A DNA stretch of 64,000 nucleotides, from the NCBI GenBank assembly GCA_963771715.1, contig CAVYUQ010000011.1, positions 310,001-374,000 on the forward strand, read 5' to 3'. The position numbers and the translations under genes were made by a program. The DNA is from JACVRW01 sp963771715. Its GTDB lineage: Bacteria; Actinomycetota; Thermoleophilia; Solirubrobacterales; Thermoleophilaceae. The first letter of the stretch is position 1; the number at the start of each line of letters is the position of its first letter. A model generated the notes under the pieces. The model searched no databases, was not told the origin of the DNA, and was given only the letters and a program-made list of their open reading frames with translations. This document shows, in pieces, positions 46,121 through 55,157 of the stretch.

Positions 46121-46158
46121 GGTAGCAGCGCGGGTACAGCTCGGTAAACGCAGGTAAA
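46121..46158 (-). promoter_or_regulatory. phased direct repeats TTTACC, likely operator
   Basis: On the minus strand TTTACC (46153-46158), TTTACC (46143-46148), TGTACC (46133-46138) and GCTACC (46121-46126), at steps of 10, 10 and 12 bp, so on one face of the helix. Situated between the BTAD gene stop and the repeat-protein gene. BTAD/SARP regulators bind direct repeats about one turn apart near the -35 region, which fits. Confidence 0.5.
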
Positions 46159-46164
46159 ACGCGT

Positions 46165-47763
46165 CTAGCTGCGCGTTGCTCCGGTGAGCGACCACCTGAA
46201 GCGGGTGCGCGTCTCGGCGGGCGCGAGCCCACCCGGCCGCGCCCCTCGGCGGACGAACACAGTGGGAGCCGGCGGCTCCTCGGCCAGCTCGCCGCGCAAA
46301 CGCCCGAGTCCCTCGTGGCGCCAGCGGTCGGACAGCCCGACCACCAGCAGTCCGGCGCCCTCTGCGAGCTCGACGATGCCGCGCCGCCCCGGGCTCCCCG
46401 AGCAGGGGCTCGGCGCCGATGCCGGCGATGCGCTGCACGATGAGCGAGGCGTCGGCGAGCAGGCGGCTCGCGTCGCGCCCCTCCTCGCCGCCGGACGCCA
46501 TGCCGATCAGCCGCAGCGGAGCGCCGGTGGCGCGAGCCACCCAGGCTCCGAGGGCAAGCGCCGCCCAGTCGTGGCTGCCGGCGCCGAAGGGCACGATCAC
46601 GGGCCCCTCGCGCAGGGATCCGCCTCGCTCCACCAGCAGAGCGACGTCGCATGGCGCGCGCTCGAGCACCACCGCCGTCTCCGGGTCGAGCTCCGCGCCC
46701 TGGCAGTCGGTCACGAGCAGGTCGACGCCCTCCTGCTCGGCGAGCCGTGTGATGTCCTCACCTCGGGAAGGCGACGAGAAGGCGGCCGTCCTCGCGGCGA
46801 CGCCCTCCTCCAGGAGCTCCTCCCTGTGCCGGGCGAGCGCCGCCGTGGCGCCCTGGAGCTCGCCCGCCTCCACGACCGCGGCCACGATCAGCTCGTGCAC
46901 CGGATCGGCCGCCGCCAGCGGGCTGGCCATCGCGATCAGCTCGCCGAGCGCGTCCATGGCACTGGGGGCGACGAGCACCGCGAGGTCCGGCGTGGTCGCG
47001 CGCCTGAGCGGCTCATGCTCCCCTCCGCTCGGCGCCAGGTCGAGGCTCGGGTCCTGGCGCAGGATCGCCTGCTCTAGCTGCCTGAGCTGCTCGCTCGGCT
47101 CCAGGCCAAGCTCCTCCGAGAGCTCGCGCCGCGCCACGCGGTAGGCCTCGAGGGCCTCGGCCTGACGCGCCGAGCGGTAGAGCGCGAGCATCAGCTGGTA
47201 TCGGAGCCGCTCCTGGAGCGGGTGCCGTGCGACCAGCGCCTCGAGCTCGCCGACGAGCTCGGCATGGCGTCCGAGAGCCAGGTCGGCGTCGATTCGCTGC
47301 ACGAGCACCGCGAGGCGCATCTCCTCGAGGCGCGCGATCTCCGGCTGGGCAAATCCCTCGTAGGCGAGATCGGCGAGCGCGGGACCGCGCCACAGGGCAA
47401 GGGCCTCCCTCAGCTTGTCCGCCGCGCTCTGCGGAGCGGCGCTGCCGGCCTCGGCCGCGAGTCGCTCGAAGCGCGCCACGTCGGACTCGTCCGGTCCGAG
47501 GTGGAGCACGTAGCCGCCGGGACCCGTCGTGAGGCGTCCGGGTCGAGCACCTTGCGCAGCCTCGAGACCTGGACCTGGATGTTCTTCGCGGCCTTCGCCG
47601 GCGGCGTGCCGCCCCAGATCTCGTCGATCAGCTGGTCGGTGGTGACCAGCTCGTTCGCGTTCATCAGGAGGATCGCCAGCACGGAGCGCTGCTTGGCTCC
47701 CCCGAGCTCCAGCGGCCGGTTGTCGTCGACCACCTCGAGCGGGCCAAGGAGCCGGAAGTCCAT
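46165..47763 (-). CDS. BTAD (SARP-like) regulator fused to USP-like domains; two frameshifts
   Basis: About 532 residues. Winged-helix OmpR/SARP DNA-binding domain (FRLLGPLEVVDDNRPLELGG, AKQRSVLAILLMNANELVTT, IQVQVSRLRKVLDP), then the BTAD tetratricopeptide-like region (EALVARHPLQERLRYQLMLA, RQAEALEAYRVARRELSEEL). The second half has two universal-stress-like units (DLAVLVAPSAMDALGELIAM; GPVIVPFGAGSHDWAALALG). Frameshifts near 47524 and 46390; correcting the second gives ELAEGAGLLVVGLSDRW and stop TAG 46165. No receiver or ATPase domain is present. It starts 8 bp after the upstream Cys-rich gene. Confidence 0.82.
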
Positions 47764-47770
47764 GCCGCCG

Positions 47771-48173
47771 CTACAGGTTGTCGCGCAGGTCGAACGCGGC
47801 GTCGCCGGCGCTCTCAGCCGTCGGCTTCGTGAAGAAGCCGGGGTTCACGCACTCGAAGGCCTCGGTGTAGCCGTCGTACGCGCGGTCCACCGAGGAGCGG
47901 CATTGGGGCAGCGGCAGGCCGGTCATCTTCACGCCGCCGAAGCCGTGGCGCGTGCGCTCGGCCTGGTCGAAGAGCTCGCGGTCGATCTCTCCGCGGAAGA
48001 CCTTGTGGAGGCAGCCCATGAAGCGGCGGCCGGTCTCCTCGTCGTCGTACAGGTAGAGGAATTGGCAGCCGGACGCGATGCAGCCGGACGGGTGCACGAC
48101 GCGGTCGCAGAACGAGCAGCACTGGCGGCACTCGTGGAGCTCCGTGCGCTGCGCGTGCGTGGACCGGTTGCAC
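47771..48173 (-). CDS. Cys-rich protein, unknown function; frameshift near start
   Basis: About 134 residues. The clear coding frame contains ECRQCCSFCDRVVHPSGCIA and SGCQFLYLYDDEETGRRFMG, then GCLHKVFRGEID and QCRSSVDRAYDGYTEAFECV, so around nine cysteines that may bind metal. This frame has no start codon before the Cys cluster. However, TACACT followed 6 nt later by GTG 48173 lies in another frame just upstream, so an indel between 48173 and about 48140 is likely. Family not recognised. Confidence 0.6.
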
Positions 48174-48179
48174 CAGGCC

Positions 48180-48185
48180 AGTGTA
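48180..48185 (-). promoter_or_regulatory. -10 hexamer TACACT, leaderless start
   Basis: TACACT, 6 nt, then GTG 48173; identical hexamer and spacing to the 11937 gene. Confidence 0.6.
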
Positions 48186-48199
48186 GAGCGGATCGCGGG

Positions 48200-51100
48200 T
48201 TAGGCGACCAGGCGGGATGCGCCTGTCAGGCTCGCCAGCTCCGCCCGGCACGCGCCGTCGGCGGACACTCGCCAGTCGGGTCCGAGCAGCAGGCGCCGCT
48301 CGCCCACGGCGAGCAGCAGCTCGTGGTCACCGCGGTGATGGCTGACCACTTCCTTCAGGTCCTCGAGGAAGCCCTCCGAGACCCCCGCGGACACGTGGAT
48401 CGTGAGCCGCTGCACCTCGGGCTCGGCCGCCGCCTCCTCGGCGGCGCGCAGCACCTCCTCGGGGCTCGGCTCGAACGCCTCGACCTCCTGGGCGACGAGC
48501 TTCGTCTCCCCCTCCTCCTTGTGATCCACGCGCCCGCGCACGATCACGATCTTGTCCACGTCGACCTTGTCCTCGTTCGCCGCGTAGGAGGAGTTGAAGA
48601 CGAGCAGCTCGACCTGTCCCTCGAGGTCGTCGAGCGTGGCGAACATCATCGGGTCGCCCTTCTTCGTCCGGATGCGCTTGCACTCGGCGATCATGCCGCC
48701 GACGGTGACCCAGTCGCCGTCCTTCTTCGCGGCCAGCTCCGTGAGCGAGCAGTCCACCCGCGTGCGCAGCGCCGCCCGCACCTCCTTGAGCGGGTGGCTC
48801 GACAGGAACAGCCCGAGCGTCTCCTTCTCCCACTCGTTCAGCTGCTTGCGGTCGTCCGGCAGCGGCACGATCGGCGGGTCGTGGTGGGCGGCCGCCTCCT
48901 CGTCGCCGCCCTCGAGGTCGAAGAACGACGCCTGTCCGGCGAGCGCGTCCGCCTGCGCGATCTGGCCGGCGGTCTGCGCTCGCGGCAGCGCGTCCATCAT
49001 GCCCGTGCGCGTGCCGGGCAGTGAGTCGAAGGCGCCGCACTTCACCAGCGAGTCGCTCGACTTCTTGTTCACGGCCTGGCAGTCCACCCGGCGGCAGAAG
49101 TCCCAGACCGACGCGAACGGCCCCTCCTCCTCGCGCGCACAGATGATCGCCTCGACCGCCTGGTAGCCGAGCCCCTTCACGGCGTCGAGCCCGAAGCGGA
49201 TGTTGCCGTCCACCACCTTGAAGTCGTGGCCCGACTGGTTCACGTCCGGCGGCAGCACCTCGATGCCCATGTCCTCGCACTGCGCCACGAAGAACGGCAC
49301 CTTGTCCTTGGTCGACATCACCGAGGAGATCAGCGCGGCCATGTACTCGGCCGGGTAGTTGGCCTTGAGCCAGGCGGTCCGGTACGAGATCAGCGCGTAG
49401 CAGGCGGCGTGGCTGAGGTTGAACGAGTAGTCGGCCGAGGCCTCGTTCACGCCCCAGAGCTCGGCGATCACCGGCTCGGCCGTGCCGGTGGCCCGGGCGC
49501 CCTCGAAGAAGCGGTCCTTGAGCGCCGCCATGCGGTCGCGCTGCTTCTTGCCGATCGCCTTGCGCAGGTCGTCGGCCTCGGGGCCCGAGAAGCCCGCGAT
49601 CGCCTTCGCGATCTGCATCGACTGCTCCTGGTACAGGATCACCCCGCGCGACGACTCGGTGATCGGCCGCAGGCGGTCGTCGGCATAGTGAATGCCGTCC
49701 GGGTTGCGCTTGTTGCGCGCGTAGGTGTCGATGAAGCGCATGGCGCCGGGGCGGTACAGGGCGACCAGCGCGACGAGGTCGTTGAACTCGTCCGGCTTCA
49801 CCTTGCGGAGCGCGTCGCGCATGCCGTCGGACTCGAACTGGAACACGCCGATCGACTCGCCGCGCGCCAGCATCTCGTACGTCTTCGGATCGTCGAGCGG
49901 CAGGGAGCTCATTTCCGGCCGCTCGCCGCTCGACTCCTCGATGATGTCGAGCGCCGCCTCGATCACGTCGAGGTTGCGCAGGCCGAGGAAGTCCATCTTG
50001 AGGAGGCCGATCTCCTCGATCGGCTTCATCGAGTACTGGGTCACGATCCGGTCGTCTGCCAGCTGGAGCGGCACGATGTCCGTGAGCGGCCGGTCCGCGA
50101 TCACGACGGCCGCCGCGTGGATCGACGAGTTGCGCACGATCCCCTCGAGACCCCGCGCCACGTCGATGATCTGGCGGGCTTCCGGCTCCGAGTCGTACAC
50201 GCGCCGCAGGTCCGGCTCGTCGGCGAGGTACTCGTCGAAGCTCTTCGAGCGGCCCATCACGGGCTCCGGGATCAGCTTCGCCACGCGGTCGCCCGCCCCG
50301 TAGTCGAGCCCGAGCACGCGCGCGGCGTCGCGCGTGGCGGCGCGCGGGAACATGCGGCCGAAGGTGATGATCTGGGCGACCGACTCGCGGCCGTACTTGT
50401 CGGCCACGTACTGGATCACTCGCTCGCGGCCCTTCACCGAGAAGTCGATGTCGATGTCCGGCATCGAGATGCGCTCCGCATTCAGGAAGCGCTCGAACAG
50501 CAGGTCGTACTCGAGCGGATCGACGTCTGTGATGTTCAGCGCGTACGAAACGATCGAGCCGGCCGCCGAGCCGCGGCCCGGGCCGACCGCGATGCCGTTG
50601 TCCTTCGCGAACTTGACGAAGTCCCAGACGATCAGGAAGTAGGCCGAGAAGCCCATCTTCTCGATCACCCCGAGCTCCATCTCGAGCCGCTCGACGGCCT
50701 CGGCGGGCGGAGGGTCGCCGTAGCGCTCGCGCAGGCCCTGGTGCGCGAGCCGGCGCAGGTAGGCCTCCTGGGCCTCGCCCTCCGGCGCCGGGAAGCGCGG
50801 GATCAGCATCTTCCCCAGCTCGATCTCGACCTCGCAGCGCTCCGCGATCTCGAGCGTGGTGGCGACCGACTCAGGCCACTGGCCGAAGTCGGCGGCCATC
50901 TCGTCCGAGGTCTTCAAATAGAACTCGTTGGTGTCGAAGGAGAGCTTCGGGTCGCGCAGCGTGCTCTTGGTCTGGACGCACAGCAGCGCCTTGTGGTTGT
51001 CGTAGTCCTCGCGGCGCAGGTAGTGCACGTCGCCCGTGGCCACGAGCGGCCTGCCGAGCTCGCGGGCCACGCGCACGATCCCCTCGTTGGCCTTGTCCTG

Positions 51101-51637
51101 GTCCGCGATCCCGTTCTTCTGGACCTCGAAGTAGACGTTGTCCGCGCCGAAGACCCCGAGCAGCTGATCGGCGTGCTCCCGGGCCTCATGGGGGATGTCG
51201 TCGACGATGCGGCGGCAGAAGCGCGACTGCAGGCAGCCGGTGAGCGCGATGACCCCGTCCGAGTAGCGCGACAGCAGGTCGAGGTCGACGTTCGCCTTGC
51301 CGCGCCTGTAGCCCTCGAGGTAGCCGGCGGAGCTGAGCTTCACGAGATTGCTGAACCCGGCATCGCTCGCCGCCAGCAGGGTCAGGTGGTTCCGCTCGTA
51401 TTTGAGGGCGGCGGACGACAGGTCGTCCACGAAGTACGCCTCCAGGCCCAGGATCGGCTTGATCCCGTGCTTCTTGCAGGCCTTGTAGTGCTCGACCGCC
51501 CCGTTCATCACCCCGTGGTCGGTGAGCCCCAGCGCGGGCTGCCCGAGCGCGGCCGCGCGCTCGGCGAGCGCGTCGATCGGGCAGGCGCCGTCGAGCACGG
51601 AGTACTCGGAATGGACGTGGAGATGGGCGAAGCTCAT
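48200..51637 (-). CDS. dnaE: DNA polymerase III subunit alpha
   Basis: 1145 residues, intact despite its length. Main replicative polymerase. N-terminal PHP domain (SFAHLHVHSEYSVLDGACPI, LTDHGVMNGA), then the C-family polymerase core with FLIVWDFVKFAKDNGIAVGP, GRGSAAGSIVSYALNITDVD and the catalytic MPDIDIDFS. Then come DFLGLRNLDVIE, HAACYALISYRTAWLK, the fingers and HhH region, and the C-terminal OB fold (DWVTVGGMIAECKRIRTKKG). No intein. ATG 51637 chosen over an ATG five codons upstream that overlaps the TATGCT -10. Confidence 0.97.
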   Translation of the reverse strand: MSFAHLHVHSEYSVLDGACPIDALAERAAALGQPALGLTDHGVMNGAVEHYKACKKHGIKPILGLEAYFVDDLSSAALKYERNHLTLLAASDAGFSNLVKLSSAGYLEGYRRGKANVDLDLLSRYSDGVIALTGCLQSRFCRRIVDDIPHEAREHADQLLGVFGADNVYFEVQKNGIADQDKANEGIVRVARELGRPLVATGDVHYLRREDYDNHKALLCVQTKSTLRDPKLSFDTNEFYLKTSDEMAADFGQWPESVATTLEIAERCEVEIELGKMLIPRFPAPEGEAQEAYLRRLAHQGLRERYGDPPPAEAVERLEMELGVIEKMGFSAYFLIVWDFVKFAKDNGIAVGPGRGSAAGSIVSYALNITDVDPLEYDLLFERFLNAERISMPDIDIDFSVKGRERVIQYVADKYGRESVAQIITFGRMFPRAATRDAARVLGLDYGAGDRVAKLIPEPVMGRSKSFDEYLADEPDLRRVYDSEPEARQIIDVARGLEGIVRNSSIHAAAVVIADRPLTDIVPLQLADDRIVTQYSMKPIEEIGLLKMDFLGLRNLDVIEAALDIIEESSGERPEMSSLPLDDPKTYEMLARGESIGVFQFESDGMRDALRKVKPDEFNDLVALVALYRPGAMRFIDTYARNKRNPDGIHYADDRLRPITESSRGVILYQEQSMQIAKAIAGFSGPEADDLRKAIGKKQRDRMAALKDRFFEGARATGTAEPVIAELWGVNEASADYSFNLSHAACYALISYRTAWLKANYPAEYMAALISSVMSTKDKVPFFVAQCEDMGIEVLPPDVNQSGHDFKVVDGNIRFGLDAVKGLGYQAVEAIICAREEEGPFASVWDFCRRVDCQAVNKKSSDSLVKCGAFDSLPGTRTGMMDALPRAQTAGQIAQADALAGQASFFDLEGGDEEAAAHHDPPIVPLPDDRKQLNEWEKETLGLFLSSHPLKEVRAALRTRVDCSLTELAAKKDGDWVTVGGMIAECKRIRTKKGDPMMFATLDDLEGQVELLVFNSSYAANEDKVDVDKIVIVRGRVDHKEEGETKLVAQEVEAFEPSPEEVLRAAEEAAAEPEVQRLTIHVSAGVSEGFLEDLKEVVSHHRGDHELLLAVGERRLLLGPDWRVSADGACRAELASLTGASRLVA

Positions 51638-51647
51638 CCGGGACCTG

Positions 51648-51653
51648 AGCATA
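51648..51653 (-). promoter_or_regulatory. -10 hexamer TATGCT of dnaE
   Basis: TATGCT, 10 nt, then ATG 51637; a leader of about three nucleotides at most. Confidence 0.5.
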
Positions 51654-51718
51654 CGTCCGCGAAAGGACGGCTCGGCCAGGCCGGCCGGTGCGAGCCCGCT
51701 AGCTGCGGAAAAGAGGAA

Positions 51719-51892
51719 TCAGTCGTCGCCCGAGGACGCCTTCGCGGCGAGCAGCCCGGCCACTAGAACGGCGAACACCGTGGCCGCCGCGCCCAGCTTC
51801 ACCTTGTTCTGCGCCATCTTGCGCTTCGCGACCCGCGTGATGACCTGCCACGCGAGCCAGCCGAGCACCGTGTAGCCCCTGGTCGTGGTCAT
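51719..51892 (-). CDS. small membrane protein at end of arg operon
   Basis: 57 residues: TTTRGYTVLGWLAWQVITRV, a basic stretch (AKRKMAQNKVK), then a hydrophobic helix (LGAAATVFAVLVAGLLAAK) and an acidic end. ATG 51892 overlaps the argG stop (ATGA). No family recognised, and no evidence links it to arginine beyond position. Confidence 0.65.
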   Translation of the reverse strand: MTTTRGYTVLGWLAWQVITRVAKRKMAQNKVKLGAAATVFAVLVAGLLAAKASSGDD

Positions 51893-53163
51893 GTCGACTC
51901 CTTTCCCCGGTTGCGCACGTTGTACGCCATTCGCGATTGCAACGACCAGAGCTCGATGAAGCCCGGGCTGGCCTGCTGCGAGAACAGCCCGCCGGACTCG
52001 CCGAAGCCGGCCAGCGCCGGGTCGTAGAGCGCGTTCGGCGAGCGGCGCGCCACGGCGCGGGCGCTGCCCTTGTACAGCCGCATCGTGATCTCGCCGGTCA
52101 CCTGCTCGTTCACCGAGTCCATCAGGGCGTTCAGGTCGGACAGCAGCGGCTCGTACCAGAGCCCCGCGTAGACGAGGTAGGCCCAGTGGCCGTCGAGGTG
52201 AGGCTTGAAGTTGTTCTGGTGGATCGTGCCGACCAGCTTCTCGAGCTCCTTGTGGGCCGGCAGGATGATCGCCGCGGCGGGCACCTCGTAGAGGTCGCGC
52301 ACCTTCAGGCCCACGATCCGGTCCTCGATGTGGTCCACGATCCCCACGCCGTGCCGGGCGCCGAGCTCGCCGGCCCGCTCGAGCAGCTCCACGAGCTCGA
52401 GCCGCTCGCCGTTCAGCGACACCGGCACGCCGCGCTCGAAGCCCACCACCACGTCCTCGGCCTCGTCCGGCGCCTCCTCGGGGCGGGTGACCAGCTGGAA
52501 GACGTCGTCGTGCGGCGGCTCCTCGAGGTCCTCGATCGGCCCTCCCTCCGACGAGCGGCCCCAGAGGTTGTCGTCGATCGAGTAGGGCGGCGTCTCGGTG
52601 CCGCCCTTGACCGGGATGCCGTGCTCGCGCGCGTAGGCGATCTCCTCCTCGCGCCCCATCTGCCAGCCGCGCACCGGCGCGATGATCTTCATGCCGGGGT
52701 CGAGGGCGATCACGGTCGACTCGATGCGCACCTGGTCGTTGCCCTTGCCGGTGCAGCCGTGGGCGATCGTGTCGCAGCCGGTCTTCTGCGCGTACTCCAC
52801 CGCGAGCTTCGCGATCAGAGGCCGACCGAGCGCCGTGAACAGCGGGTAGCCGCCGCCGTAGAGTCCGTTCGCCTTGATCGCGGGGGCCACGTACTCGCGC
52901 GCGAACTCCTCGCGCGCGTCGACCACGTGGCAGTCGAGCGCGCCGAGCTGGAGCGCCTTTCCCTTCACGACCTCGTAGTCCTCGCCCGGCTGGCCCAGGT
53001 TCACGGTCAGCGCCACCACCTCGGCCTCGTACTCGTCCTGGATCCACTTGAGCATCACGCTGGTGTCGAGGCCGCCCGAGTAGAGCAGCAGCACGCGCCC
53101 GACCTCGCCGGGCTCCGCCTCGTAGGAGGCCGTCTTGATCAGCGTGCGGCGGTCGTCGCTCAT
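51889..53163 (-). CDS. argG: argininosuccinate synthase
   Basis: 424 residues. ATP-dependent joining of citrulline and aspartate. P-loop-like VLLLYSGGLDTSVMLKWIQD, KANGLYGGGYPLFTALGRPL, AHGCTGKGNDQVRIE, APVRGWQMGREEEIAYA, YSIDDNLWGRSSEGGPIED. ATP-sensing and citrulline-binding residues are in place. Last enzyme gene of the arg run. Confidence 0.97.
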   Translation of the reverse strand: MSDDRRTLIKTASYEAEPGEVGRVLLLYSGGLDTSVMLKWIQDEYEAEVVALTVNLGQPGEDYEVVKGKALQLGALDCHVVDAREEFAREYVAPAIKANGLYGGGYPLFTALGRPLIAKLAVEYAQKTGCDTIAHGCTGKGNDQVRIESTVIALDPGMKIIAPVRGWQMGREEEIAYAREHGIPVKGGTETPPYSIDDNLWGRSSEGGPIEDLEEPPHDDVFQLVTRPEEAPDEAEDVVVGFERGVPVSLNGERLELVELLERAGELGARHGVGIVDHIEDRIVGLKVRDLYEVPAAAIILPAHKELEKLVGTIHQNNFKPHLDGHWAYLVYAGLWYEPLLSDLNALMDSVNEQVTGEITMRLYKGSARAVARRSPNALYDPALAGFGESGGLFSQQASPGFIELWSLQSRMAYNVRNRGKEST

Positions 53164-53175
53164 CGCGCGGGCACC

Positions 53176-54324
53176 CTAGTGAAGCTCGGCGCCGAGCCGG
53201 CGCACGGCCTCGGCGACCTCGTCGTCGGAGACGGTCAGCGGCGGCAGCAGCCGGATCGTGCCGGGGCCGGTGGCGTGAACCACGAGGCGCTGGTCGAGCA
53301 GCAGCCGGCGCGCCACGTCGGGCGCGTCCGGCAGGTCGAAGCCGATCATCAGGCCGAGGCCGCGCGGTTCCAGGCCGAGCTCGCGCAGGCCGGCGGCGAG
53401 GCGCCGGCCGCGCTCGGTCACGGTCTCCAGAAAGCCGGGCTCGGTGAGCACGTCGAGCACCGCGTTCGCGGCGGCGGCGATCACCGGGCCGCCGGCGAAC
53501 GTGGAGCCGTGGTCGCCGAGCTCGAGCACGTGCGCGGCGCCCGGGTTCGTGATGCAGGCGCCCACGGGCAGCCCGCCTCCGAGCCCCTTGGCAACAGTCA
53601 TCACGTCGGGCGTCACGCCGAGCTGCTCGTGCGCCCACAGCGTGCCGGTGCGGCCGTTGCCGCACTGGATCTCGTCGAAGATCAGGAGCGCCCCGTGCTC
53701 GTCGCACGCCTCCCGCGCCGCGTGCAGCAACCCGGGGTCGAGCGGGTGGATCCCCGATTCGCCCTGGATCGGCTCCAGCAGCACCGCGGCCGTGCGCTCG
53801 CTCACCGCGGCGCGCAGTGCCTCCACATCGTTGCGAGGCACGACACGGAAGCCCGGAACGAGCGGCGCGAACGGCGCCTGCTTCGACTCCTGCGGAGTCG
53901 CCGACAGCGCCCCCATCGTGCGGCCGTGGAAGCCGCCCTCCATCACCACGAACTCGCCCCCGTTGCGGCGCTTGCGGGCGAGCTTGAGCCCGCACTCGAT
54001 CGCCTCGGCCCCGGAGTTGCAGAGAAACACCCGGCCGCCGAGCGACAGGTCCGCCAGCCGCTTGGCGAGCCGGACGCCGGGCTCGGTGTAGAACAGGTTG
54101 CCCACGTGCATCAGGCGGCCGGCCTGCTCGCGCACCGCCTCGACCACCCGCGGGTAGCAGTGGCCGAGCTGCGCGACCGAGATGCCGGTGAGGAAGTCGA
54201 GGTACTCGTTCCCCTCGTCGTCCCAGAGGCGCGTGCCCTCCCCGCGCACGAACTCCACGGGGTTGCGCGCATACGTGTTCATGAGCGCGTCGCGCTCGAG
54301 GGTCTGCAGCTCGGCTAGGGCCAC
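53176..54324 (-). CDS. argD: acetylornithine aminotransferase
   Basis: 382 residues. PLP aminotransferase, class III. MNTYARNPVEFVRGEGTRLW, FLCNSGAEAIECGLKLARK, GGFHGRTMGALSATPQESKQ, LIFDEIQCGNGRTGTLWAHE, PLP Lys in DVMTVAKGLGGGLPVGA. Starts at GTG 54324, overlapping argB by 10 bp. Confidence 0.95.
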   Translation of the reverse strand: MALAELQTLERDALMNTYARNPVEFVRGEGTRLWDDEGNEYLDFLTGISVAQLGHCYPRVVEAVREQAGRLMHVGNLFYTEPGVRLAKRLADLSLGGRVFLCNSGAEAIECGLKLARKRRNGGEFVVMEGGFHGRTMGALSATPQESKQAPFAPLVPGFRVVPRNDVEALRAAVSERTAAVLLEPIQGESGIHPLDPGLLHAAREACDEHGALLIFDEIQCGNGRTGTLWAHEQLGVTPDVMTVAKGLGGGLPVGACITNPGAAHVLELGDHGSTFAGGPVIAAAANAVLDVLTEPGFLETVTERGRRLAAGLRELGLEPRGLGLMIGFDLPDAPDVARRLLLDQRLVVHATGPGTIRLLPPLTVSDDEVAEAVRRLGAELH

Positions 54325-55157
54325 AGCTTGGTGCCGCTTCCCTCGTCGGTGAAGAGCTCGAGCAGGAGCGAGTGCGGCTCGCGTCCGTCGAGGATGTGGG
54401 CGTTGCCGACGCCGGAGTCCAGCGCGTGCAGCGCCGCCTCCAGCTTCGGGCGCATTCCGCCGCTCACCTCGGGCAGGCGCTCGCGGACCTCCTGGGCGCT
54501 GGCCTCGGAGATGCGGCTGTCCGGGTCGTCGGGATCCGCGCGCCAGCCCTCCACGTCGGTGAGGAACACGAGCTTGAACGCCCCGAGCGCCTCCGCCACG
54601 GCGGCCGCCGCGGCGTCCGCGTTCACGTTGTACGACTTGCCCTCGGCGTCCGCCCCAACCGAGGCCACGACCGGGATGTAGTCCTCGGCGATGTGGAGCA
54701 GCACGTCCGCGTCCACGGTCTCGATGTCGCCGACCAAGCCGATGTCGGTCTCGCCGCCGGCCAGGCGCTTCCGCACCGTGAACAGCCGGCCGTCGTCTCC
54801 GCAGAGGCCGACCGCGGGCTGTCCGTGCCGGTTGATGCCGAGCACGATGTCCTTGTTCTGCTTGCCGACCAGCACCATCTTCGCCACCTCGACGGTGGCC
54901 TCGTCGGACACGCGCAGGCCGTCCACGAAGCGCACCTCCATCCCGAGCCGCTCCATGTAGCTCGTGATGTCGGGGCCGCCGCCGTGCACCACCACGGGGT
55001 TCATGCCGACGTATTTGAGGAGCACCACGTCGCGGGCGAACTCCTCCTTCAGCTCGGGGTCGACCATCGCGGCGCCCCCGTACTTGATGACGACCGTCTG
55101 ACCGTGGAACTCCCGGATGTAAGGGAGCGCTTCCAGGAGCGTTGCGACATCTCTCAT
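54315..55157 (-). CDS. argB: acetylglutamate kinase
   Basis: 280 residues. Phosphorylates N-acetylglutamate. ALPYIREFHGQTVVIKYGGA, NPVVVHGGGPDITSYMERLG, FVDGLRVSDEATVEVAKMVL, NVNADAAAAAVAEALGAFKL, SGGMRPKLEAALHALDSGVG. The N-terminal helix that forms the hexameric, arginine-sensitive type is present (ATLLEALPYI), so feedback by arginine is likely. ATG 55157 overlaps the argJ stop. Confidence 0.96.
   Translation of the reverse strand: MRDVATLLEALPYIREFHGQTVVIKYGGAAMVDPELKEEFARDVVLLKYVGMNPVVVHGGGPDITSYMERLGMEVRFVDGLRVSDEATVEVAKMVLVGKQNKDIVLGINRHGQPAVGLCGDDGRLFTVRKRLAGGETDIGLVGDIETVDADVLLHIAEDYIPVVASVGADAEGKSYNVNADAAAAAVAEALGAFKLVFLTDVEGWRADPDDPDSRISEASAQEVRERLPEVSGGMRPKLEAALHALDSGVGNAHILDGREPHSLLLELFTDEGSGTKLWP

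Noticed and set aside
49226..51766. 846-codon open frame opposite dnaE
   Set aside because: Shadow frame, His/Val/Arg-rich with no domain; dnaE on the other strand has all polymerase motifs.
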